DNA of 38,965 nucleotides from Candidatus Poseidoniaceae archaeon (GTDB lineage Archaea > Thermoplasmatota > Poseidoniia > Poseidoniales > Poseidoniaceae), in assembly GCA_028822845.1 (NCBI GenBank), contig JAPKCS010000020.1, positions 1-38,965 on the forward strand, given 5' to 3'. Position numbers and translations under genes: made by a program. Below are positions 1 through 7,424 of this stretch, one piece after another. A model generated the notes under the pieces. The model was given only the letters and a program-made list of their open reading frames with translations, was not told the DNA's origin and searched no databases. Position 1 is the first letter of the stretch. Each line of letters opens with the position of its first letter.

Positions 1-40
1 CATTGTTCATGACTGGAGCAATTCCGCCATGGATGATGAT

Positions 41-116
41 TGGTGGGCTCGGCCGGAATTGAACCGGCGATCTTCGCCATGTGAAGGCGACATCATAACC
101 CCTAGACCACGAGCCC
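41..116 (-). tRNA. tRNA-Val (anticodon CAC), CCA encoded
   Basis: On the minus strand a full cloverleaf folds. The acceptor arm GGGCTCG pairs with CGAGCCC (45-51 with 110-116). The anticodon stem TCGCC/GGCGA encloses the loop TTCACAT, and the T arm GCCGG/CCGGC encloses TTCAATT. The anticodon is CAC, which reads the valine codon GUG. The discriminator A and a CCA triplet follow directly in the DNA (41-44), so the 3' end appears to be genome-encoded. No intron is visible. Confidence 0.93.
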
Positions 117-143
117 TAAGGTAGTCTGGCCTAAAGCACCGGT

Positions 144-152
144 GATATAAGT
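144..152 (-). promoter_or_regulatory. TATA box for tRNA-Val
   Basis: Read on the minus strand this is ACTTATATC, a good archaeal TATA element. It lies about 28 to 36 bases upstream of the first base of the tRNA, the spacing expected for a transcript that starts at or just before the tRNA 5' end. It sits in the short gap between the tRNA and the end of the radical SAM gene, so the tRNA probably has its own promoter. Confidence 0.7.
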
Positions 153-178
153 CTCGCCGTTCACCCCTTTCGGAGAAT

Positions 179-1264
179 TCAACGATGTTCATTGAGGTGA
201 ACCAATCCAACTTCGAGGCGGTCGTGAGTTGGGTGGACTTCCACTAAGAAGACCGGAACTTCGAGCATATCTGCAAGTTCCTCCGCAAGGGAAAGGGGCA
301 ACTCAATTCGCTCATGGTGAGCATCATAACGAATCCATCCATCAGCAACACCGAGTTCTTCTTTGAGCTCTGCAACATCGTCCATGGCATCGGCCAAGAG
401 GGTCGGTACGGCACCAAACAGAATGGTATCGTCATTGCTTAGCACTTCATACGGGCGAAGGGTGGCTTGGCCACGTCGACGGAAACGGGCACGTAATTGC
501 CCAGCATCTTTGTATCGAGCGGAGCAATACTTGAGGTGGAAATCGAGAGGTTCAGCGGCATCTTTCAATCGCAGTGCTAAATCTGCGGACCCTTCTGCAG
601 CTGCGGTGATTCCACCGCTGAGGTTGAAGCCACGAACGTCCATGTTTTCTTGATTGCCAACCGTAATTTCCAATTCATTGAGGTTCAGGAAGGAAGCCGG
701 GGAGGTATGGATTTGATCGAGGAGGCGGAATAATTGCTCTTCCTTGTCTGGTTCACATGGAAGTTCTACGCCAACTTGAATGCCGGCATCAACACAGGCT
801 TGCATCACATCGAGGTACTTATCGACGGTTCCGTCGAGGAAATGAAAGCGGATTTCGTCAAGACCTGCATCGCCAAAATCCTTGGCATGAGTGGTGGCGA
901 AAGGTATGGAAGTGTACAGATGGATGTGATGTTCAGGACCGAAGGCAGCTTTGAGTTGCTTGACGGCTTCAAGGGAGCGCGCCATGTCGAGCATCGGGTC
1001 ACCTCCAGTGATTCCAGTACCCGTGGCCCGCATGGCCTGACCTTCTTCGATGACTTCGGACCAATCTGAGCATCGACGCTCGTTAGCAAACATGTCTGGA
1101 GATTCTTTTCGGTTGTCTGAAAGCGGGCAGTAATCACAGCCCCAATGGCACTTGCCAGTCACGAAGAGAACTAATTTGCTGCCCCGTTGACATTGGACAC
1201 AACCTTCGGCTTCTCCATCCTCTGCAGGGAGGATTTCAGTTGCCATTTGTAGGGGGGTGACCAT
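179..1264 (-). CDS. Radical SAM protein, COG2108-like (PflA-related)
   Basis: A protein of about 361 residues with a radical SAM cluster motif CHWGCDYC (CX3CX2C) near the N-terminus, so it should bind a 4Fe-4S cluster and S-adenosylmethionine. A following GITGGDP stretch matches the glycine-rich SAM-binding GGEP-type motif. The later segment with YCSARYKDAGQLRARF resembles the C-terminal part of the archaeal COG2108 family, described only as related to pyruvate formate-lyase activating enzyme. The substrate is unknown. Three starts are possible: TTG at 1273, ATG at 1264 and ATG at 1246. ATG 1264 is a compromise choice without a strong ribosome site. The gene lies downstream of pdxT on the same strand with a gap of about 43 bases, so the two may be co-transcribed. 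Family assignment is fairly secure; function is not. Confidence 0.85.
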   Translation of the reverse strand: MVTPLQMATEILPAEDGEAEGCVQCQRGSKLVLFVTGKCHWGCDYCPLSDNRKESPDMFANERRCSDWSEVIEEGQAMRATGTGITGGDPMLDMARSLEAVKQLKAAFGPEHHIHLYTSIPFATTHAKDFGDAGLDEIRFHFLDGTVDKYLDVMQACVDAGIQVGVELPCEPDKEEQLFRLLDQIHTSPASFLNLNELEITVGNQENMDVRGFNLSGGITAAAEGSADLALRLKDAAEPLDFHLKYCSARYKDAGQLRARFRRRGQATLRPYEVLSNDDTILFGAVPTLLADAMDDVAELKEELGVADGWIRYDAHHERIELPLSLAEELADMLEVPVFLVEVHPTHDRLEVGLVHLNEHR

Positions 1265-1307
1265 GGAACTCAACCCGTCGTGCCGACTGTTTGGTTTGAA
1301 GCCGTCG

Positions 1308-2006
1308 CTAAGGTTCCTCTGAACTAATGCGGTCTGCTTCTGCCAACAACCATCGATGGAACCTTCGATCTGTGGTCAATTCTGGATGGAAGGTCAAGGC
1401 CAAGCGTTTTCCGTCAAGAACGCCGACTGCCTCTTCATCGAGACGTGCGATGGTCTCACATTGAACGCCACTGGTTTCGAACCGAGGAGCCCTGATGAAC
1501 ACGCCAGGGTACGCGCTGGAATCCAAAGAAGGCACACTTTGGTTGACAGGAAGCGGACGGTGATTGAACCGGTCGACTTCAGCGCTGTGTCGACCTTCAT
1601 TTTGAGCATCAGGGACGTGTAAACTTACGTCGACCTCAGCTTCAAACGATTGGCGTTGACGACCCCAAGCGTTGCGAGCGATTGAAGCGGCGATGTACGG
1701 AGTTCGATCACCATCAGGAGATGCGAGCAAGATCGCCCCAGCACAGGTCCCTAAGACAGGGCGGGTCTGGTGCTCATCCATCCACGCATAGAGGGCAGGC
1801 AGCAAAGCTTCGCTTTCACTCGCTTTTCGCATGGCCGTTGATTCTCCACCGGGCAAGACAAGACCATCGAGGCTTCCATCGACTTGGTCGCCACGGCGCA
1901 ATTCCACGACCTCCACGGAGCGTCCAAGTTCCATCGCTGCACCGTGAAGTGCTTCGATGTGTTCATGGCGTGCGCCTTGTAACATTGCAAGTCCAATGCG
2001 CACCAT
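1308..2006 (-). CDS. pdxT: Pyridoxal 5'-phosphate synthase glutaminase subunit PdxT
   Basis: A class I glutamine amidotransferase of about 232 residues. It shows the PdxT signature PGGEST, the nucleophile cysteine in GTCAGA, and the histidine/glutamate pair in FHPEL near the C-terminus. In the known pathway it releases ammonia from glutamine for the PdxS synthase, which builds pyridoxal phosphate from a pentose phosphate and a triose phosphate. No pdxS gene is in this window, so the partner must be encoded elsewhere. ATG 2006 gives the usual N-terminus (MVRIGLAMLQGARHEH) and is preceded by GGAGGTGG; an in-frame GTG lies at 2024. The stop codon is TAG. Several PLP enzymes are encoded nearby (aminotransferase, SufS, alpha-oxoamine synthase). 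Confidence 0.93.
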   Translation of the reverse strand: MVRIGLAMLQGARHEHIEALHGAAMELGRSVEVVELRRGDQVDGSLDGLVLPGGESTAMRKASESEALLPALYAWMDEHQTRPVLGTCAGAILLASPDGDRTPYIAASIARNAWGRQRQSFEAEVDVSLHVPDAQNEGRHSAEVDRFNHRPLPVNQSVPSLDSSAYPGVFIRAPRFETSGVQCETIARLDEEAVGVLDGKRLALTFHPELTTDRRFHRWLLAEADRISSEEP

Positions 2007-2141
2007 GAGGCTACCAAATGCCACCTCCCTAAGAGGTCAACGGAACCCATGAGTATCACCGCTATGGCAGGTCAACCAAAGAGAAGCATCCAAGCACCTT
2101 GATGCACGGTGTTGAAAAACCTCCAAGCGGTGCAACAACCA

Positions 2142-3323
2142 ATGGGCTACGACGATGATTGCTTCCTTGTCCCAGGACCCGTTCGAATGGGTCAGCCTTG
2201 CCTCGACGCCATGGGTACGCCAGTCATCACTGCTCGTGGTCCTGAATTTCGAGACGTTATGGCGAAATTGAACTCCGGCCTCCGCTCTGCGTTCAACCTT
2301 ACACCTTCTTCTCCGCACCGCAAATCCCAATCTTGGACGGGCGAAGACGGCTACAAAATTGTCGTCGTTTCCGGCAGTGGAACCGCTGCGATGGAAATGG
2401 TGATTGCGAACCGCTTCCGTTCCAACGATCTTGTGCTCGTTCCGACCAATGGTAAATTTGGAGAACGTGTGGCTGAAATTTGCAGCAGGTTTTGCAATGT
2501 CAAGCACCTGAAGGGTGAATGGGGTCGAACTTTTGACCTTGGAGAAGTGGAACGTCAATTGGAACGTAAGTGCTACGAAGCAGTGTTGATCTGCCACAAT
2601 GAAACCAGCACCGGCATCACTCAAGATGCTGAATCAATCGCAGAGATGTGCGCTCGCCATGAGACATCATTCATCATCGACGGCATCACCTCAGTCGGTG
2701 GCATGCCGGTTCACCCAGCAGCATGGAAGGCAGAGGCCGTCGTGGTCGGTGCCCAGAAATGCACTGCTGGCCCATCGGGTATTGCTGCTATCGCCATCAA
2801 TGACCACTACATCGAACGCGCTAAGGCCATTCGCGAACAAGGTGATGCAAACCCAACCTACTATCTGGATATGATTTCCGCCCTCAAGAAAGGCGAGGAT
2901 GACCAGACACCATGGACTCCGGCAATCAACCTCGCCATGGGCTGGGGTGCTGCTTTGGAAGTTCTGCAGAAGGAAACCAATGGAGTACGGTGGGCCCGCT
3001 GTGCCCACATGGCCAACGGCGTTCGGAACCTGTTCACAGACCTCGGGTTTGAGTTGCTCGCAGATGCCTCGGGTCGAAGTGACTCGGTCACGGCAATCAT
3101 GTACCCTGAAGGAATCGATGATGCATGGAGAGCGCGTTTGAAAGAAGAATACAACACGCAGGTCATTGGTGCTCAAGACCATCTCAAAGGAAAGATGTTC
3201 AGGATTGGTTCGATGGGTGAAACCCCAATCGAGGAAATGATCGAGGGTTGTGTTCGAATGATCGAGTGCTTTCGAGCCTGTGGTCACGCCATCCCCGAAG
3301 TGGATGTAGCAGGATATTTCTGA
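2142..3323 (+). CDS. Class V aminotransferase (alanine-glyoxylate / serine-pyruvate type)
   Basis: A PLP-dependent fold type I aminotransferase of the COG0075 family. The N-terminal FLVPGPVRM segment is the usual family opening. A GSGTAAME stretch forms the phosphate-binding region, and the PLP lysine lies in VVGAQKCTAGPSG. Relatives transfer amino groups between alanine, serine or aspartate and 2-oxoacids; the substrate cannot be chosen from sequence. ATG 2142 gives a protein of 393 residues starting eight residues before PGP. A GTG at 2109 would add 11 residues. Neither start has a clear ribosome site. The gene runs divergently from pdxT and is followed seven bases later by the NMN adenylyltransferase start region, whose ribosome site overlaps this stop codon, so the two genes are probably an operon. 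Confidence 0.9.
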   Translation: MGYDDDCFLVPGPVRMGQPCLDAMGTPVITARGPEFRDVMAKLNSGLRSAFNLTPSSPHRKSQSWTGEDGYKIVVVSGSGTAAMEMVIANRFRSNDLVLVPTNGKFGERVAEICSRFCNVKHLKGEWGRTFDLGEVERQLERKCYEAVLICHNETSTGITQDAESIAEMCARHETSFIIDGITSVGGMPVHPAAWKAEAVVVGAQKCTAGPSGIAAIAINDHYIERAKAIREQGDANPTYYLDMISALKKGEDDQTPWTPAINLAMGWGAALEVLQKETNGVRWARCAHMANGVRNLFTDLGFELLADASGRSDSVTAIMYPEGIDDAWRARLKEEYNTQVIGAQDHLKGKMFRIGSMGETPIEEMIEGCVRMIECFRACGHAIPEVDVAGYF

Positions 3324-3332
3324 AGGTGATTG

Positions 3333-3881
3333 ATGATGCGTGCCATTGTGCTCGGACGATTCCAACCGTTTCACAATGGCCATGCATACCTCGTCGCTCA
3401 AGCCGCCGCAGCATTCCCAGATGCTCCAGTCATGGTTGCTGTTGGTTCTGCTCAAAGCGAATGGGAACCAAACAACCCCTGGTCAGCAGCAGACCGAACT
3501 GCCATGATTTTAGCATGGGCTAAGTCAACCGGCCACGAGGTCGAAGTGTGCGCCATCGAAGACATCAATGATCCACCAAATTGGGTTGCTCATGCACGCA
3601 AGCACCACGGTGAAGGGACGCTCGTGACGTCTGATGAAGCGACAGCAACGCTCTACAATGACGCTAACTTCCCCGTCCACACCATTGAATTAAGTGAGCG
3701 TGAAAAGTATGAAGGATGGCGCGTTCGTCAAACCGCAAAGATGCTTTCCACCGTGTATGATGATGACGCTGTGCGCGAAGTTTTGGGTTCAAGCATCCCA
3801 ACTGCAGTGATTGAGTGGTTGATTACAAACGATGCACTGTATCGGCTTTCAACCTTTGAAACCGGTGTGCACGCTGGATGA
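3333..3881 (+). CDS. Nicotinamide-nucleotide adenylyltransferase, archaeal NadM type
   Basis: A nucleotidyltransferase of about 182 residues with the N-terminal GRFQPFHNGH motif, whose HxGH histidines bind the ATP phosphates, and an archaeal NMNAT-like segment GSAQSEWEPNNPWSAADR. It should join NMN and ATP to make NAD. The second family motif, usually ISGTxIR or SGTEIR, is here replaced by YEGWRVRQ (around residues 126-133), so the Ser-Gly-Thr is missing while the Arg is kept. A ribosome site GAAGGTGAT overlaps the stop of the upstream aminotransferase. ATG 3333 and ATG 3336 are both possible. The stop codon abuts the stop of the convergent gene at 3882 without a spare base. Confidence 0.85.
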   Translation: MMRAIVLGRFQPFHNGHAYLVAQAAAAFPDAPVMVAVGSAQSEWEPNNPWSAADRTAMILAWAKSTGHEVEVCAIEDINDPPNWVAHARKHHGEGTLVTSDEATATLYNDANFPVHTIELSEREKYEGWRVRQTAKMLSTVYDDDAVREVLGSSIPTAVIEWLITNDALYRLSTFETGVHAG

Positions 3882-4130
3882 TCACTTACGGAACAGTTTC
3901 TTTTTGACGTCTTTCTTTAACTGCTCTTTTACAGCGTCTCGAACCTTGGCTTCAGCCTTGGATTTGATTGATTCTGAAAATGCACTCGCCTTCTCTTTGA
4001 CCGCTTCTTTCATTGGTTTGGTTGCTTCATCGACCACGTTTCGTTTCACCGAGCTCGCTGCTTCTTTTGCAACAGATTTGGCAGCCCTGCTCGCAGCGCC
4101 TGCTGCTTTGCCTGCAAACTTCTTCACCAT
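3882..4130 (-). CDS. Small Lys/Ala-rich helical protein, unknown
   Basis: An 82-residue protein made mostly of Ala, Lys, Ser, Glu and Val, with no Cys, Trp or Tyr and no membrane segment. Spacing of hydrophobic residues suggests long amphipathic helices. The C-terminus is strongly basic (KKDVKKKLFRK). Composition is reminiscent of LEA-like or histone H1-tail-like proteins, but there is no motif that proves a family. It follows grpE on the same strand with a gap of about 39 bases, so a link to stress or chaperone functions is possible. The start ATGGTGAAG lacks a strong ribosome site. Real coding is likely because it fills the gap exactly between two genes, but it could be questioned. Confidence 0.6.
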   Translation of the reverse strand: MVKKFAGKAAGAASRAAKSVAKEAASSVKRNVVDEATKPMKEAVKEKASAFSESIKSKAEAKVRDAVKEQLKKDVKKKLFRK

Positions 4131-4169
4131 GATGTGTCATCAAGTGCCTTCATCAAGAAGGTTGTGTCT

Positions 4170-4718
4170 TCATTCCTCTGAAGCGACAACGACGCGAACC
4201 GCTGTGAGGACACGTTGTTTGTACATGTATCCGCCTTCAAGCACATCAACGACATGACCAGGTTGGAATGCCTCGGAAGATGGAATGGTGGTGATCGCTT
4301 CCATCTTAGCGGGATCGAATTTCTGACCTTTCGCTTCAATAGCACTGACGCCATCTGCTTGAAGTTCATGCCACATTTTGTTCCGGGTCAAACGAAGCCC
4401 TTGGGCAACGGCGCTCTCATCATCATCGCCAACACTGACAAGGGCACGGTCGACGTCACCAAGAACAGTGAGCATGCGCCGAGCCAGACCCATGCCGCTG
4501 TACTGAATGAGGTCTGCCTTTTCTGCCATCAAGCGTTTCCGCACGTTTTGTATTTCAGCGTCCTTGTAAGCAATTTCTTTTTCAGCTGTTTCAGCTCGTG
4601 AAAGTGCAACCTCCAGAGGGTCCTGCACTTCGACTTCAACTTCCTCAGTCAAGTCCATGGTTTCCATGCCCTCTTCGATGACCGGAACTTCGTCGTCAAC
4701 AACTTCGTCTTCGCTCAT
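4170..4718 (-). CDS. grpE: GrpE, nucleotide exchange factor for DnaK (Hsp70)
   Basis: A 182-residue protein with an acidic disordered N-terminus (residues 1-35), a long coiled-coil helix (about 36-75), the GrpE helical segment around MLTVLGDVDRAL, and a C-terminal beta domain ending GHVVDVLEGGYMYKQRVLTAVRVVVA, which closely follows the family pattern. GrpE releases ADP from DnaK so the chaperone can cycle. dnaK and dnaJ are not in this window. Archaea that have this system are thought to have acquired it from bacteria. The gene follows an unknown gene at 4758 by 39 bases and precedes a small basic protein gene; all three may share a transcript. Confidence 0.92.
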   Translation of the reverse strand: MSEDEVVDDEVPVIEEGMETMDLTEEVEVEVQDPLEVALSRAETAEKEIAYKDAEIQNVRKRLMAEKADLIQYSGMGLARRMLTVLGDVDRALVSVGDDDESAVAQGLRLTRNKMWHELQADGVSAIEAKGQKFDPAKMEAITTIPSSEAFQPGHVVDVLEGGYMYKQRVLTAVRVVVASEE

Positions 4719-4757
4719 AGTTTGGCGGTGCAGGAAGTGGTCTTTGAACCCCTCGTT

Positions 4758-5438
4758 TCAGCGGCTAAGAAACTCGTTGAGGTTCCAGACCCCGTGACCC
4801 CACTCCGCAGCTCGTAAGTGTTCACGGCCGACGATGCCGACAAGATCGCTTTCGGTCTGCCAACGGGTCACTGCATGGACAAGAGTTCGACTGGCCCGGT
4901 CATGTGCTTCATAGGTTGGGACAATCTTTGCATCTTCTTTCTCATCAAGAGTTTCCCCCAATGCCTTCCGACGATCCATCCAGTCAAGGCAGACCGATTG
5001 GGCAAATTCATCTTCAGGTAGACCATTCAGTCGGTTTGAAACATCAACCCATGTCGATTCACTGTAAAGGGCGTCAACATGAGGGACACTCGCTTTAAGG
5101 GCCACATCGAGGTAAAGGAAGGCACGACCCTCCCAAACTTCCCATGCGCCGGGGCTTGCAAAATGCATCAAGTGAAGAAGTCCTTCTTCTGCTTCTTTGC
5201 AGGAGGCTAAACCTTCGAGCACCGTTGGGTTGCCCTCGAGTTCACATGTGTCCATCCAGTCCAAGATTTCAGCCTCGATGTCGATGTCGAAAGGGCGTTT
5301 CAAGCGCATATCTCTTGGGGGTCTTTGGTCACGCAGGCCCCCTTTCTCCATGCCGGTGTAGAGACTGGACCATTGCATGCGAAGCAAATGTTGCAACGCT
5401 GGTTCGTCAACGAGGAGGAGCACCAACTCAAGGCCCAT
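4758..5438 (-). CDS. Hypothetical protein upstream of grpE
   Basis: A soluble protein of about 226 residues, acidic and rich in Leu, Glu and Trp, without signal peptide, membrane helix or a motif I can recognise. It opens with MGLELVLLLVDEPALQHLL, which looks like a globular beta-alpha start rather than a signal. ATG 5438 was chosen over TTG 5450. It lies directly upstream of grpE on the same strand, which suggests co-expression. I cannot assign a function. Codon use and density look like its neighbours, so it is probably a genuine lineage-specific gene. Confidence 0.75.
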   Translation of the reverse strand: MGLELVLLLVDEPALQHLLRMQWSSLYTGMEKGGLRDQRPPRDMRLKRPFDIDIEAEILDWMDTCELEGNPTVLEGLASCKEAEEGLLHLMHFASPGAWEVWEGRAFLYLDVALKASVPHVDALYSESTWVDVSNRLNGLPEDEFAQSVCLDWMDRRKALGETLDEKEDAKIVPTYEAHDRASRTLVHAVTRWQTESDLVGIVGREHLRAAEWGHGVWNLNEFLSR

Positions 5439-5571
5439 GGAGGGACCCAAGCCAGCAACCCGTTTGATGCCATCGGCTCAAAACACCCGTCTGGAAACTC
5501 CTCTTGGTCGAGAAAGCAGGCAACAGCATTGAAGAATGCGGGACGCGCCGTTCTGCTTGGAGGGTGTTGTT

Positions 5572-6687
5572 ATGGCCACAATTAAGGAGCAAATCGAATT
5601 GATTCGCGCCGAGATTGACAAGACCCAGAAAAACAAGGCTACAAACGCTCACATCGGGAAACTGAAGGCTAAAATCGCCCAGTTGAAAATCAAGGAGGAG
5701 CGTGCTCATGCTCACTCCAAAGCCAGCGGTGGTGGCAAAGGATTCGAAGTCAAGAAGTCTGGCGATGCTACCGTTGCACTCGTTGGGTTTCCATCCGTGG
5801 GTAAATCAACGCTGATTTCCCAAGTCACGGATGCACACTCGGAAGTTGCAGGCTATGCTTTCACCACCTTGACCTGTATTCCTGGTGTCATGGAGCACCG
5901 AGGTGCGAAAATTCAGATTCTGGATTTGCCCGGTTTGATCAAAGGTGCTGCTGAAGGAAAGGGTCGTGGCCGAGAAATTCTCAACGTTATTCGAAGCGCT
6001 GACATGGTGTTGTACATCGTCGATCCGTTCCAAGATGCCCACTTTAACGTCCTTCATCGAGAACTTCACAATGCAGGCCTTCGACTCAACGAAACCCGCC
6101 CGCCAGTGTTCATCAAGCGCACAGAACGTGGCGGTATCGATGTTCGAACCACCGTGGAGCAAACGCATTTGGCCAATGATGAAATCGGCGACATTATCCG
6201 TTCCTTTGGTTTCACTTCTGCCATCGTCACCCTCAGGAACGACACAACAGCAGAACAGATTGTCGATTGCCTTGCACAAAACAGAATCTATGAGAAAGCA
6301 GTTGTTGCCATCAATAAAATTGACATCGCAACAGAAGAAGAACTGGTCAAAGCACGCTCCAACCTCCCCGAAGATTGGCCCGTGATGCGAATTTCTGCGT
6401 TCAAGGGAATTGGTCTCGATGATCTCAAGGACTTCATCTATGACAACCTCGGATTCATGCGGGTGTACCTCAAACCGCAAGGCCAAGAAGCAGATATGGA
6501 AGAGCCATTGATTGTCAAGGATGACACGACGGTCGAGCACATTTGTAACAAGTTGCACCGCAACTTTGTTCGTAAATTCCGCTACGCACGGGTCAAGGGA
6601 CCGAGTGCTAAGTTTGATTGGCAACGTGTTGGCTTGGATCACTTGCTCAAGGACGGCGATTTACTCACCGTCGTTGTCAAGCGCTGA
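5572..6687 (+). CDS. DRG-family GTPase (archaeal Rbg/DRG)
   Basis: A 371-residue Obg-superfamily GTPase. An N-terminal helical, Lys-rich region (about 1-55) precedes the G domain with G1 GFPSVGKST, G3 DLPGLIKGAAEGKGRGRE and G4 NKID. A DRG-specific insertion lies inside the G domain, and a C-terminal TGS domain occupies roughly the last 80 residues (from EEPLIVKDDTTVEHICNKL). Family members associate with ribosomes and are thought to act in translation. Length and domain order match archaeal and eukaryotic DRG proteins. ATG 5572 is chosen because GGAGGGTG lies upstream; an earlier in-frame start at 5536 lacks this. No RWDD-type partner gene is seen here. The gene ends three bases from the stop of the convergent SUF operon. 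Confidence 0.95.
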   Translation: MATIKEQIELIRAEIDKTQKNKATNAHIGKLKAKIAQLKIKEERAHAHSKASGGGKGFEVKKSGDATVALVGFPSVGKSTLISQVTDAHSEVAGYAFTTLTCIPGVMEHRGAKIQILDLPGLIKGAAEGKGRGREILNVIRSADMVLYIVDPFQDAHFNVLHRELHNAGLRLNETRPPVFIKRTERGGIDVRTTVEQTHLANDEIGDIIRSFGFTSAIVTLRNDTTAEQIVDCLAQNRIYEKAVVAINKIDIATEEELVKARSNLPEDWPVMRISAFKGIGLDDLKDFIYDNLGFMRVYLKPQGQEADMEEPLIVKDDTTVEHICNKLHRNFVRKFRYARVKGPSAKFDWQRVGLDHLLKDGDLLTVVVKR

Positions 6688-6690
6688 GGT

Positions 6691-7008
6691 TCAATCCCAG
6701 ATGCCCATATCCATCTTGGCGTCTTCCGTAGCATGGATTTTTGGATCCCAGCGAGGCGACCAGACCAAATTGATGTGAACTGAGTTCAATCCCTCTGTCA
6801 TCAATGCCGCACGGTGAGTTGCAGCCATAATCTCTGGTGCAGCTGGGCAACCTGGTGAGGTCAGTGTAAGATCGATTTCAGCATGCAAGCCTTCGTCTTT
6901 GGTTTCAAATCGGACATCATAGACCAAGCCTAAATCGACAATGGAAAGTTCCAATTCGGGATCTTCAACTTCATCTAAGTGGTGCATCACATCTGCTTTT
7001 TCTACCAT
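6691..7008 (-). CDS. DUF59/MIP18-type iron-sulfur assembly factor (SufT-like)
   Basis: A 105-residue protein of the DUF59 (FeS assembly P) family. The N-terminus has the family pattern DEVEDPELELSIVDLGLV, and the conserved cysteine lies in LTSPGCPAAPEI. Relatives such as SufT, PaaD and MIP18 help mature or deliver iron-sulfur clusters. It is the last gene of the SUF operon, starting two bases after the sufE stop codon, which supports a role in cluster delivery. Its C-terminal ends in a WSPRWDPKI segment typical of the family. The gene converges with the DRG gene, leaving only three bases between stops. Confidence 0.9.
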   Translation of the reverse strand: MVEKADVMHHLDEVEDPELELSIVDLGLVYDVRFETKDEGLHAEIDLTLTSPGCPAAPEIMAATHRAALMTEGLNSVHINLVWSPRWDPKIHATEDAKMDMGIWD

Positions 7009-7010
7009 AA

Positions 7011-7424
7011 TTAAGCCTCCAGCCTTCGGATTTCCAACATCACCTTGTCAAACATGTTCCTAAACCCATTGGAACGACCAGGTGAAAGGGAGTTTAAAAT
7101 GCCCATTTCCATAGCGAAATCAGGCGAAAGCAGCAAGGCTTGGGCTGGAGCAGTTCCGTTGATGGCGATGGTGAGGATCCCCATCAAACCTTGAACGAGT
7201 TGAGCGTCAGCCCCACCAGACATGAGCACTTTTCCATCTTGCAAGGTGACGAGGACATGAGCTTCTGATTGGCAGCCCAAGATCCGTGTTTCATCCGACC
7301 AGACATCCACTGCCAAAACAAGGACCTCTTCGGCCATTTCAAACACCATCTCGAGGCGTTCCATTTGGTCTTCAACTTCTTGGAATTCCTCGATCAGTTC
7401 AACGAGGTGGACTGGGTAAGTCAT
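7011..7424 (-). CDS. sufE: SufE-type sulfur acceptor
   Basis: A 137-residue SufE-family protein. The acceptor cysteine is in the motif GCQSEA, at the place of the usual GCQSxxW; the tryptophan is not kept. In known systems SufE accepts persulfide sulfur from the cysteine desulfurase SufS and passes it to SufB. Its start codon overlaps the sufS stop in an ATGA arrangement, so translation is probably coupled and the pair expressed in fixed ratio. A typical SufE N-terminus (about 10 residues, then a helix rich in Glu and Met) is present and the length is normal. Confidence 0.9.
   Translation of the reverse strand: MTYPVHLVELIEEFQEVEDQMERLEMVFEMAEEVLVLAVDVWSDETRILGCQSEAHVLVTLQDGKVLMSGGADAQLVQGLMGILTIAINGTAPAQALLLSPDFAMEMGILNSLSPGRSNGFRNMFDKVMLEIRRLEA

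Noticed and set aside
805-1137. Additional minus-strand reading frame of 110 residues
   Set aside because: It lies inside the radical SAM gene in another frame and has no recognisable composition or motif. A shadow of the real gene.
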